Notes under the pieces: model-generated
Database searches by the model: none
Told to the model about the DNA's origin: nothing
Seen by the model: only the letters and a program-made list of their open reading frames with translations
In this document: in pieces, positions 17,935-25,666 of the stretch
Position numbering within the stretch: position 1 is the stretch's first letter
How the letters are laid out: the number at the start of each line of letters is the position of its first letter
Assembly (NCBI GenBank): GCA_964484185.1
Contig: CAZAEQ010000011.1
Coordinates: 1-64,000, forward strand
Length of the DNA stretch: 64,000 bases
Source of the DNA: F1-120-MAGs238 sp964484185
GTDB taxonomy: Bacteria; Planctomycetota; Phycisphaerae; Phycisphaerales; UBA1924
Reading direction: 5' to 3'
Position numbers and translations under genes: made by a program

Positions 17935-19407
17935 ATGCACGAAATTAACCACTACATCAACGGCCGCTCAGTTGCTCCCGCTTCCGGCAAGTTCCTCGAC
18001 AACGTCGAGCCTGCAACCGGCAAGGTCTACAGCCGCGTCGCCGCCGGAAATGCCAAAGATGTTGACGCCGCAGTCGCCGCCGCACTCGCAGCGTTTCCAA
18101 AATGGTCAGCTACTCCCGCCAACATCCGCTCCAACATTCTCCTCAAGGTAGCCGACCTCATAGACCAGAACCTCGAGCGTTTTGCCCGCGCTGAATCCGT
18201 TGACACTGGCAAGCCACTTTCACTCGCGCGAATGGTCGACATCCCGCGTGCCGCATCCAACTTCCGCTTCTTCGCAACCGCAATCCTTCACTCCTCCTCC
18301 GACCTTCACGACTTCGACGGTGGCGGCATCCCCAACGGCATCCCATCCCTCAACTACACCCTCCGCAAACCCCGCGGCGTGGCTGGCCTCATTTCCCCGT
18401 GGAATCTGCCGCTCTACCTCGCTTCCTGGAAAATCGCGCCCGCCCTCGCCACCGGCAACACCGCAGTTCTCAAACCCTCCGAAGTCACGCCTATGACCGC
18501 CTCCATGCTCCCCGAACTCTTTGAACAGGCAGGCCTCCCGCCGGGCGTCCTCAACATCGTGCACGGAACCGGTCCCGATGCCGGTGGCGAACTCGTCAAA
18601 CACGCCAACGTCCCGACGATTTCGTTCACCGGCTCCACCAAAGTCGGCCAGTGGATTTCCCAAACCGCCTCGCCAGACTTCAAACGCGTTTCCCTCGAAC
18701 TTGGCGGCAAGAACGCCTTCATCATCTTTGAAGACTCCGACCTGCAAAAAGCACTCGCAACCGCCGTCCAGGCCGGTTTCACCAACCAGGGCCAAATCTG
18801 TCTCTGTGGCTCTCGAATCCTCGTCCACGAATCCATCTTCGCCGGCGCGGTCGAAGCAATCACCGCTGGCGCGAAATCACTTCGCATCGGCGACCCTCTC
18901 GACGGCCCAACCCAACAAGGCGCACTCACCAGCCGCCCGCACTTTGAAAAAGTGTCAGCAATGGTCCAGCAAGCCCGCGACCTCGGCGGCACGATCCACT
19001 GCGGCGGCGCACCAGTTCCCACAAGTGCGTTGCCCGCGCGTTGCCAGACAGGTTTCTTCTACCAGCCCACAGTCATCACCGGCCTCGATCCCGCATGCAC
19101 CGTTGAGCAGGAAGAAATCTTCGGCCCAGTTGTAACTATCCAGTCCTTCAAAACTGAAGAGCAAGCTCTCGTCCTCGCCAACGGAACCAAGTACGGCCTG
19201 GCCGCAACAGTCTTCACGCAAAACGTCTCCCGCGCCCACCGCGTTGCCGCCCAACTTGATGCCGGAATCATCTGGGTCAATTGCTGGTTGGTGCGAGATC
19301 TCCGCACGCCCTTCGGCGGCGCCAAAGCCAGCGGCGTCGGCCGCGAAGGTGGCAACGAAGCTCTGAAATTCTTCACGGAACCCAAGAACATCTGCATCGG
19401 AATGTAA
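17935..19407 (+). CDS. Aldehyde dehydrogenase, probably 2-aminomuconate-6-semialdehyde dehydrogenase
   Basis: A 490-residue NAD-dependent aldehyde dehydrogenase with SFTGSTKVG for cofactor binding, the general base in LELGGKNAF (about 254) and the catalytic cysteine in GQICLCG (about 287). The start HEINHYINGRSV and the end GGAKASGVGREGG followed by EPKNICI resemble the amino-/hydroxymuconic semialdehyde dehydrogenase group. Context supports aminomuconate: a RidA-type aminomuconate deaminase follows after two bases, and genes for 3-hydroxyanthranilate dioxygenase and ACMS decarboxylase are on the facing operon. It would oxidise 2-aminomuconate semialdehyde to 2-aminomuconate in the cytoplasm. 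Confidence 0.9.
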   Translation: MHEINHYINGRSVAPASGKFLDNVEPATGKVYSRVAAGNAKDVDAAVAAALAAFPKWSATPANIRSNILLKVADLIDQNLERFARAESVDTGKPLSLARMVDIPRAASNFRFFATAILHSSSDLHDFDGGGIPNGIPSLNYTLRKPRGVAGLISPWNLPLYLASWKIAPALATGNTAVLKPSEVTPMTASMLPELFEQAGLPPGVLNIVHGTGPDAGGELVKHANVPTISFTGSTKVGQWISQTASPDFKRVSLELGGKNAFIIFEDSDLQKALATAVQAGFTNQGQICLCGSRILVHESIFAGAVEAITAGAKSLRIGDPLDGPTQQGALTSRPHFEKVSAMVQQARDLGGTIHCGGAPVPTSALPARCQTGFFYQPTVITGLDPACTVEQEEIFGPVVTIQSFKTEEQALVLANGTKYGLAATVFTQNVSRAHRVAAQLDAGIIWVNCWLVRDLRTPFGGAKASGVGREGGNEALKFFTEPKNICIGM

Positions 19408-19409
19408 AT

Positions 19410-19856
19410 ATGTCAATGAACACCAACGCACGCATCGACAGCACCCGCGCCGCCGAACCAGTCGGCCCCTATCCCCACGCCCGCCGCGCTGGCAACCTCC
19501 TCTTTCTCAGCGGCGTAGGCCCCAGAAAACGCGGCACAAAAGACATTCCCGGCTCAACCCTCGACGCCAATGGCAACCTCATCGACTACAGCATCGAGGC
19601 CGAAATGATCTCATGCTTCGAAAACATCCGCAACATCCTCGAAGATGCCGGCTCACGCTGGGAGAACATCATCGATGTCACAGTCTTCCTCACCAACATG
19701 AAACGCGACTGGATGACTTACAACAAAATCTACGCCCAGCATTTTCCCTCAGGCCCCAATCAACCCACGCGCACAACATGTGAGATCGTCTCGCTCCCCA
19801 CCGGCGGCAACTCTCCAATCCACTTTGAAATCAAAGTCATCGCAACGATTCCCTAA
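19410..19856 (+). CDS. RidA-family protein, probable 2-aminomuconate deaminase
   Basis: About 148 residues of the RidA/YjgF/UK114 fold: AGNLLFLSGVGP, then ILEDAGSRWENIIDVTVFLTNM and PTRTTCEIVSLP with the conserved arginine that holds carboxylate substrates. It is longer than plain RidA, with an insertion after GTKDIPGS, as in the AmnD/NbaF aminomuconate deaminases. The start at 19410 (MSMNTN) lies two bases after the dehydrogenase stop; a second ATG at 19416 is also possible. It would hydrolyse 2-aminomuconate to release ammonia. Its 3' end overlaps the convergent toxin remnant by four bases. Confidence 0.9.
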   Translation: MSMNTNARIDSTRAAEPVGPYPHARRAGNLLFLSGVGPRKRGTKDIPGSTLDANGNLIDYSIEAEMISCFENIRNILEDAGSRWENIIDVTVFLTNMKRDWMTYNKIYAQHFPSGPNQPTRTTCEIVSLPTGGNSPIHFEIKVIATIP

Positions 19857-20167
19857 TGCTGCGGATTCTGGGTTGCAAGTATCGCCTGAACGTCACGCGC
19901 CCCGTGGAGGACTCGAACGACCTGTAGCGGCCGTGTCTCCGGTCGATAAATAATCAGAAAGGAGTGTAAAGGAAAAACCCGCATGGTTTCGTCAGCGAGG
20001 TCTGCTCTCAGATGTCCCATACCGGGAGCGTCAGCTAATCGGAGCATCGCGTTTTGTAGATCGTCTTCGAGGCGATCCGCCAAGGTGGGGCCGCTCTTCT
20101 CTTCAATGTAGGTTCAGATTTCGTCAAGGTCTGCTTCTGTCGCCGGAGTAAGTAGAAACGCACTCAC
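19853..20167 (-). pseudogene. ParE/RelE-type toxin gene interrupted by an in-frame TGA
   Basis: Reading from a GTG at 20167 gives SAFLLTPATEADLDEI, then TGA at codon 18 (20114-20116), then TYIEEKSGPTLADRLEDDL and VFPLHSFLIIYRPE, which is a full-length ParE-like toxin of about 104 codons. The stop falls where ParE proteins usually have tryptophan (I-W-x-Y-I), so one base change, TGG to TGA, explains it. The GTG overlaps the antitoxin stop by four bases (GTGA), the normal layout of such pairs. A shorter product from a TTG at 20083 would lack the first helix. Likely inactive, unless the base is a sequencing error. Confidence 0.8.
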
Positions 20168-20460
20168 CCTCTGCTCCCCTTACTGGCACCTCGTCTCGCA
20201 CGCCGGTTTCGTAACGATTCCTCACCATCAATCAGCTGTCCAGCGCGAGCTTGCTGAAGTCCGATAGCAACTTTGCGGCGTACATCACCAAGAGCCATTT
20301 CGACCAATCGGTCATAAGCATCGGGAGTGAGTACAACGGCTTCGGCCTTCCCATTTACCGTGAGTACTTCCGCCCGACCAGTAGAGCGAAGCCGGTCAAG
20401 ATGTTCCTTGGCATTCTGTTTGAAATCTGTCAGAGAGTAGATATCTTGGGCTAAGTGCAT
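20164..20460 (-). CDS. Phd/YefM-family antitoxin
   Basis: About 98 residues. The N-terminal part (DIYSLTDFKQNAKEHLDRLRSTGRAEVLTVNGKAEAVVLTPDAYDRL) is the DNA-binding and dimerisation domain of Phd/YefM antitoxins; the basic, disordered C-terminus would wrap the toxin. ATG at 20460 is chosen because GGAGG lies five bases upstream; the frame stays open to 20595 but that part lies within the neighbouring gene. It would repress its own promoter and neutralise the ParE-like toxin encoded just downstream, which carries a stop codon. The pair lies between the two kynurenine-pathway arms. Confidence 0.88.
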   Translation of the reverse strand: MHLAQDIYSLTDFKQNAKEHLDRLRSTGRAEVLTVNGKAEAVVLTPDAYDRLVEMALGDVRRKVAIGLQQARAGQLIDGEESLRNRRARRGASKGSRG

Positions 20461-20554
20461 GATGACCTCCATCGGATCGAATTCGATCTGAATTAAATCA
20501 TAGCCGGAATGCCGAGCTAACGCAAGTCCCAATCTTCTAACGGCAGTCCGATAG

Positions 20555-22579
20555 TTAGATCGCCCGCAAAACCGCCCGCACCGGACTGGCATCAAACCCC
20601 ATCAATTTCAGCGGCAACGCCATCAACTCATACTCGCCCGGCGTCACATCCTTCAGCACCAGTCCCTCAAGAATCGAGATGTCGTGGCGCAGGATTGCGT
20701 TGTGCGCTTCCAGGTCTTTCGATGAAAACAAATCAACGCTCGGCGTATCAATTCCAATCGTGATCACGCCGCGGCCAGCAAGTGCATCAACCAACTCGAC
20801 ACTGAGTGCTGCGAAATCCTGGTTCCACCGCGTGGGATCGGGAAACGTGCCGGTGCGGATCAGTACCCGAGGGTGCACGATGGAATCGATTCGCTGGTCC
20901 AAGTCGCCGATGGTGACGCGGGCCCCCAGCGGAACGCGTGCATCGATCACGTGGCAGGGGCCCACATACGGAACGAGCGACTGCTCTCCGATCCCGGATG
21001 CATCCTTGCCATAGTGATTGGGTCCATCGGCGTGCGCGCCCAGGTGGACGGTACTGCGAAGCGTGCTCAACGTAATATTGTCAGAGTTGGCGAGATCACA
21101 CAATACCTGCCGCGACATCGGGGTGTCGCCGGGCCAGACGCCGAGTTCTGGAGTGATCGCCGGGGAGATATCGATGAGGTCGGTGGCGAGCGGGCGAAGC
21201 GGAAGCCCGGCGATGGCTGCGGCCGCGAGTTGCTTCACGTGTGTAGTCCATTCCTCCTCGCCCATTGACTTGAGGCTGGCCGGCGGCAGGAATGAAACAA
21301 TCTGGTCGAGCATGGCATCGAGAACGCGGCCGCGTTTCTGGGCTTCAGCGTATGGAACCGTTGAAAATGAAACCAGGTTGTATTGCGGGCTCACTTTGTC
21401 GGGGAACGCGTGATGAACAGTCTGCTCAACCTTCTTGCGATACAAAAAGTCAGGCGATCCAACTTTGTCGCGCATCTCCACAAAATTCGCCAGCGCCATG
21501 TCCGCAATGGCATCCGAATGTGGCTTACGTGTGTGTTGGAATTCATCCAGCGCTTTGGCGCGATCGTTCGGGTACTTCGCCAGACACTGCGAGAGCTCAA
21601 GGCAGTCTTCAAACGCTGCGTTCATTCCTTGCCCATAAAACGGAACGATGGCATGCGCTGAATCGCCCAGAATACACACCTTGTCCTGCCATCGCCACGG
21701 GAAACAACGCACGGTTACCAGTGAACCAGTTGGGTTTCTGAAATAGTCTTCGGCAAGCGTGGGCATCAGCGCGCTTGCATCGGGATACTGCGACCTGAAG
21801 AACTGCTCGACATCTGCAGATGTCTTGAGATTCGCGAAACTATGCGCCCCAGTCAGAGGCCAGAACAACGTGCATGTAAACGATTTGTCGCGGTTGGGGA
21901 GCGCGATCATCATCGAACTGCCGCGGGGCCAGATGTGCAGTGCATGTGCATCCATCGCGAATTCGCCATTGCGTGCTGGGATATGCAGTTCTTTGTAGGC
22001 GTGTTCCAGATACGTCTGGCTGTAGTCGAACCGATCAGTCTTTTGACGCTTGCCACGGATGGGTGAGAACGCGCCATCGGCTCCCAGTATCAGATCTGCC
22101 GCAACGCGCTTAACCCCAGCAGCAGTTTCAAATATCGCGGCGGGAGCATCCAGATCAACATCGCTGCAGAGGTGGTCAAAGTGCATCTGCACATTCGGAT
22201 ACGCCGCCGCGGCATGAATCAACGCCAGATTCAATCCCCCACGCGAAACCGAATTGATCGCGTCTTTGGAATCATGGCTGTACGGTTGAAACACCGGAGC
22301 CGCGCCTGCAGTTGCCGGGTGGATCATGCGCCCGCGCATCGCGATAGCTTCAGTGTTCATCACCATTTCAGCAAGCCCCGCGCCGGCGAGTCCTGCAATG
22401 CCGCGGACTGAGAGAGCCAGGTTGATCGAGCGCCCGCCGACATATCCCTTCACGCGCGGATCGGGGCGTCGCTCGTAGACAGACACTCGATAGCTAGCGC
22501 GAGCCAGGTAACACGCGAGCAGCGAGCCAGCTAGTCCAGCTCCGACGATAAGCACGTGCTGAGAACTGGTGGAACTCAT
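20555..22579 (-). CDS. Kynurenine 3-monooxygenase fused to kynurenine formamidase
   Basis: A 674-residue fusion. Residues 1 to about 455 are a flavin hydroxylase of the kynurenine 3-monooxygenase family: GAGLAGSLLACYLAR, GGRSINLALSVRG, MRGRMIHP and GDSAHAIVPFYGQGMNAAFEDC. Residues about 468-674 are a complete KynB-type arylformamidase: DISPAITP with VWPGDTP, the metal-site stretch HLGAHADGPNHY (about 512), GIDTPSVDLFSSKDLEAH and DASPVRAVLR at the end. Together they would convert N-formylkynurenine to kynurenine and then to 3-hydroxykynurenine using NADPH and O2. A short linker joins the two domains with no stop or start between them. It overlaps kynureninase by four bases and is the last gene of the minus operon 25594-20555. 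Confidence 0.95.
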   Translation of the reverse strand: MSSTSSQHVLIVGAGLAGSLLACYLARASYRVSVYERRPDPRVKGYVGGRSINLALSVRGIAGLAGAGLAEMVMNTEAIAMRGRMIHPATAGAAPVFQPYSHDSKDAINSVSRGGLNLALIHAAAAYPNVQMHFDHLCSDVDLDAPAAIFETAAGVKRVAADLILGADGAFSPIRGKRQKTDRFDYSQTYLEHAYKELHIPARNGEFAMDAHALHIWPRGSSMMIALPNRDKSFTCTLFWPLTGAHSFANLKTSADVEQFFRSQYPDASALMPTLAEDYFRNPTGSLVTVRCFPWRWQDKVCILGDSAHAIVPFYGQGMNAAFEDCLELSQCLAKYPNDRAKALDEFQHTRKPHSDAIADMALANFVEMRDKVGSPDFLYRKKVEQTVHHAFPDKVSPQYNLVSFSTVPYAEAQKRGRVLDAMLDQIVSFLPPASLKSMGEEEWTTHVKQLAAAAIAGLPLRPLATDLIDISPAITPELGVWPGDTPMSRQVLCDLANSDNITLSTLRSTVHLGAHADGPNHYGKDASGIGEQSLVPYVGPCHVIDARVPLGARVTIGDLDQRIDSIVHPRVLIRTGTFPDPTRWNQDFAALSVELVDALAGRGVITIGIDTPSVDLFSSKDLEAHNAILRHDISILEGLVLKDVTPGEYELMALPLKLMGFDASPVRAVLRAI

Positions 22580-23865
22580 GCGCTGAACACCTCACCCATC
22601 ACTTCGGCGAGTTTCACGCAATCGGTGAATGAGTTATACAGCGGCGTGGGTGCGACGCGGATGACATTGGGTTCGCGGAAATCGCAGAACACGCCGCGGT
22701 CGTGGAGGGTTTTCGCGGTGGCCCGGGTAGCGCCTTGAACGACGAGTGACAATTGTGCTCCGCGCGCATCTGCATCCGTTGGCGTCAAAATCTGCATCCG
22801 GGAGTTCATCGCCGACTGGCGCAGTGCTTGCTCCAAGAAACCTGTCAATCGCACAGATTTGGCTCGAAGGGCGGCCATCGTCGCCGCATCAAATATCTCA
22901 AGTGAAACTCGCAGCGGGGCAAGTGCGAGCACGGGCGGGTTGCTTAACTGCCACGCATCTGCGCTCGCGACCGGCACAAAATCCGGCCCCATCTTGAATC
23001 GTGTTGCGGGGTCGTTGCCCCACCAGCCCGTAAAACGCGGCAGTGTCCGGTCGCTGGTATGGCGTTCATGCACAAACGCGCCCGCAACCGCGCCTGGCCC
23101 AGAGTTGAGGTATTTGTACGAACACCACGCCGCGAAATCGCAGTTCCAGCTGTGTAGCTTCAGATCAATATTCCCCGCGGCATGCGCAAGATCCCAGCCA
23201 ACCATGATGCCGCGGTCATGCCCGAATCGCGTGATCGTTGGAATATCAAAGAGCTGCCCGGTGAGGTAATTCACGCCGCCCAGCAGCAGCAGGGCGATGG
23301 AATCTTTGTTCTCATCAATCGTCTTAAGAATGTCTTCTGTGCGAAGTGTCGATTCACCGGGTCGAGCCTTCAGGCGAATGAGCCCATCTTCCGCTCTGAA
23401 CCCCGCGTGCGGCGCGTGAAATGCGAGCTGGCTCTTCATCGCGTAGGAATCAGATGGAAACGCCGTGTCCTCAATCACAATCTTGAACCGTGTGCGTGTT
23501 GGGCGGTAAAACGAGACCATGAGCAAGTGCAGGTTAGTCGTCAGCGAGTTCATCGCCACGACTTCATGCGGCTGTGCACCAACCGTCCGGGCAAGAGTCT
23601 CGCGGACCTCTTCGTGATATGGCAGCCACGGATGCTTGGCATCCATGTGCCCTTCGACGCCGAAGCGGGCCCAATCATCAAGCTCCTGCTCGATTGCTGC
23701 GCGCGTCGCCTTGGGCTGCAACCCCAGTGAATTTCCCACAAAATACAGCGTCTCGCCTGATTTGGACACAGGGAAGTGAAACTGCTCACGAATGTCCGCG
23801 AGTTCATCCGCCGCGTCATACGCAGTTGCGAGTGTTTCAAGGGTTCTGGAATCAAGTCCCGACAT
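22576..23865 (-). CDS. kynU: Kynureninase
   Basis: A 429-residue PLP enzyme of fold type I. FVGNSLGLQPKA near the N-terminus, GVNYLTGQLFDI, the aspartate in GWDLAHAAGNI and the PLP lysine in CSYKYLNSGPGA (about 248) are kynureninase signatures, and the length is standard. It hydrolyses 3-hydroxykynurenine (or kynurenine) to 3-hydroxyanthranilate and alanine. It overlaps the decarboxylase gene by 14 bases and the monooxygenase-formamidase fusion by four, so the pathway enzymes are made from one message. Confidence 0.96.
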   Translation of the reverse strand: MSGLDSRTLETLATAYDAADELADIREQFHFPVSKSGETLYFVGNSLGLQPKATRAAIEQELDDWARFGVEGHMDAKHPWLPYHEEVRETLARTVGAQPHEVVAMNSLTTNLHLLMVSFYRPTRTRFKIVIEDTAFPSDSYAMKSQLAFHAPHAGFRAEDGLIRLKARPGESTLRTEDILKTIDENKDSIALLLLGGVNYLTGQLFDIPTITRFGHDRGIMVGWDLAHAAGNIDLKLHSWNCDFAAWCSYKYLNSGPGAVAGAFVHERHTSDRTLPRFTGWWGNDPATRFKMGPDFVPVASADAWQLSNPPVLALAPLRVSLEIFDAATMAALRAKSVRLTGFLEQALRQSAMNSRMQILTPTDADARGAQLSLVVQGATRATAKTLHDRGVFCDFREPNVIRVAPTPLYNSFTDCVKLAEVMGEVFSA

Positions 23866-24937
23866 GTGACCCCCTGAGGTTCAAAAACTCGCGGGCTGTG
23901 CCGCCCAGAAGCGTGTCTGTTGCCGCGCCAAATTCGGCGGCCATCGATTGAATCAGCGTGCCGGGCTTTTCTTCGCCCAGCGGGAATGGATAGTCAGACC
24001 CAAGCGCCACGCGATTTGCCCCAAACTGTTTCACCAGCAACCGCAACGCATCAGCATCGTGCACAAGTGAATCGACAAAGAACCTGGCATCTCGCCCCGG
24101 CGCTGCGAGATACTGCCGCGGGTCTTTGGCGGTTGGTGGAAACAAATCTGGGCGACATTCGTGCCCATGAGAAATGCGGCCAATGGTTGCGGGAAAGCTG
24201 CCGCCGCCGTGGGCGAAGCACATGCGGAGTTTGGGAAGACGATCGAGTACATTGCCGAAAATCACCGAGCAGACCGCGATGCAGGTTTCTGCAGGCATGC
24301 CCACAAGCCATGGCATCCAGTAGTTGGCCATGCGATTCACAACTGCCTCTGCCTCTGCCAGGCGCTTGTGTTTTCCAAACTGGACCATCTCCCAGGGATG
24401 CACAAAAACACTCGCTCCCAGCCTTTCTGCGGCGGCGAGCACCTCAAAAAACGCGGGGTCATCGAGATTCACACCATTGACATTGGTGCCGATCTGGATG
24501 CCGCTGAGCTTGAGGTCTTTGACGCAGCGTTCAAGTTCGCGGATCGCCAGTGTTACATCCTGCATCGGAATCGTGCCAAGTCCGGCGAATCGAGTCGGGT
24601 GCGATTGAACCACACCCGCAACATGATCGTTCAGCAATCTTGCCAGGTCATACGCATCCTGCGGCTTTGCCCAATACGAAAACATGACCGGCACTGTCGA
24701 GAGCGCCTGCAGCGTCACACCTGTTGCATCCATATCGCCGATGCGCACCAGTGGGTCCCAGCAGTTTGCATGGATATCACGAAATCCAGTGCGGGAGCCA
24801 TCGGCCTCCGAACGCTGCATCCGCGCACACCCCGGCTTTGAATGCGCTAGATCAATCCACCCTGCGTAGCCACTCCGCGCTGTCCAATCAGGCCAGCGCT
24901 CGGGGAGGATGTGAGTATGGAGATCGATGATTTCCAT
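23852..24937 (-). CDS. 2-Amino-3-carboxymuconate-6-semialdehyde decarboxylase
   Basis: A 361-residue amidohydrolase-superfamily decarboxylase. The metal motif DLHTHILPERWPD at the start, the histidine in FVHPWEM (mid-protein), FAHGGGSFP and the aspartate in LGSDYPFPLGEE match the ACMSD family. It removes CO2 from the ring-opening product of 3-hydroxyanthranilate, steering carbon to catabolism instead of quinolinate and NAD. Six bases separate it from the upstream 3-hydroxyanthranilate dioxygenase stop. Related amidohydrolases act on other carboxylates, but the neighbours make this assignment firm. Confidence 0.94.
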   Translation of the reverse strand: MEIIDLHTHILPERWPDWTARSGYAGWIDLAHSKPGCARMQRSEADGSRTGFRDIHANCWDPLVRIGDMDATGVTLQALSTVPVMFSYWAKPQDAYDLARLLNDHVAGVVQSHPTRFAGLGTIPMQDVTLAIRELERCVKDLKLSGIQIGTNVNGVNLDDPAFFEVLAAAERLGASVFVHPWEMVQFGKHKRLAEAEAVVNRMANYWMPWLVGMPAETCIAVCSVIFGNVLDRLPKLRMCFAHGGGSFPATIGRISHGHECRPDLFPPTAKDPRQYLAAPGRDARFFVDSLVHDADALRLLVKQFGANRVALGSDYPFPLGEEKPGTLIQSMAAEFGAATDTLLGGTAREFLNLRGSHVGT

Positions 24938-24943
24938 AACTGC

Positions 24944-25594
24944 TTAGCGGCGTGCGGTCTTCTTCGCGATTTTCTTGGCCTGTTTCTTGGCCGGCTTCAT
25001 CGTTGACTTCTTCCCCGCAGCCGAGATCTTTCCCTTGCTGAGCTTAATCGCTCCAGCCCGCTGGATCACCGTGCCACACTTACAGGTTCTTCTCTCAACC
25101 GGCCCGCTCCAGTATTCTTCCATGATGATCTTGAGGTCTTCATCGATCTTCTTCAGAACCCATTTCGCCTCGTGCACAAGGGCATCGCAATCGGGGCAAT
25201 ACCAGCGCAAGCCATCCATCTGCGGATTTCCCTTGGCATCAAGCCCTCTGGGGAATTCGATAATGAGACCGACCGTGTTTGCGGGGCGCTGCGGGCGGTG
25301 CGGCACCCACTGCGGCAGCAAAAACATCTCGCCTTCCTTAATAACCTGGTCGTATGGCTTACTTCCATCGAGTGGCCGCAGACGGACGGCGATGTTGCCT
25401 TTGACCTGGTAGAAAAGTTCCTCAGTCGGGTTCACGTGGTAGTCATTCCGCGTGTTGGGCCCACCTGAGACAAACACGATCGCATCCTTCGACTCGGTGA
25501 ACAACTGCTTATTGCTCACCGGCGGCTTGAGGTTGTTCTTGTTGTCTCTGATCCACTTGGCGAAGTTAAGGGTGGGGGTTGCTGACTTTTTCAT
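24944..25594 (-). CDS. 3-Hydroxyanthranilate 3,4-dioxygenase with lysine-rich tail
   Basis: About 216 residues. Cupin core with the iron ligands in NDYHVNPTEELFYQ and the later histidine in LLPQWVPHRPQRP, and FVSGGPNTR for substrate binding; these match bacterial 3-hydroxyanthranilate dioxygenases. Two cysteine pairs form a rubredoxin-like site in bacterial members; here the first is CPDC but the second reads CKC, one residue short of CxxC. The last 25 residues are an unusual Lys/Ala-rich extension (KPAKKQAKK). ATG at 25594 is used; it has no Shine-Dalgarno site but a TATACT box six bases upstream, suggesting a leaderless message. First gene of the kynurenine minus operon. Confidence 0.93.
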   Translation of the reverse strand: MKKSATPTLNFAKWIRDNKNNLKPPVSNKQLFTESKDAIVFVSGGPNTRNDYHVNPTEELFYQVKGNIAVRLRPLDGSKPYDQVIKEGEMFLLPQWVPHRPQRPANTVGLIIEFPRGLDAKGNPQMDGLRWYCPDCDALVHEAKWVLKKIDEDLKIIMEEYWSGPVERRTCKCGTVIQRAGAIKLSKGKISAAGKKSTMKPAKKQAKKIAKKTARR

Positions 25595-25600
25595 ATCGCC

Positions 25601-25631
25601 AGTATAAGGATTGGAATAGCCTCCGGCCCAA
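25601..25631 (-). promoter_or_regulatory. Candidate leaderless promoter for the kynurenine minus operon
   Basis: On the minus strand TATACT (25606-25601) ends six bases before the ATG at 25594, so a normal start of transcription would fall at or next to the A of the ATG. A weak TTGGGC (25631-25626) lies 19 bases farther upstream. No Shine-Dalgarno sequence is present. Inferred from spacing only. Confidence 0.4.
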
Positions 25632-25666
25632 TACCGCCAACGGGCAAAATCGCTTACACTGCCAGT

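Noticed and set aside
20114..20116. Selenocysteine or stop readthrough at the TGA in the toxin gene
   Set aside because: No hairpin resembling a bacterial SECIS was seen after the TGA, and ParE toxins are not selenoproteins; a nonsense change or sequencing error is simpler.
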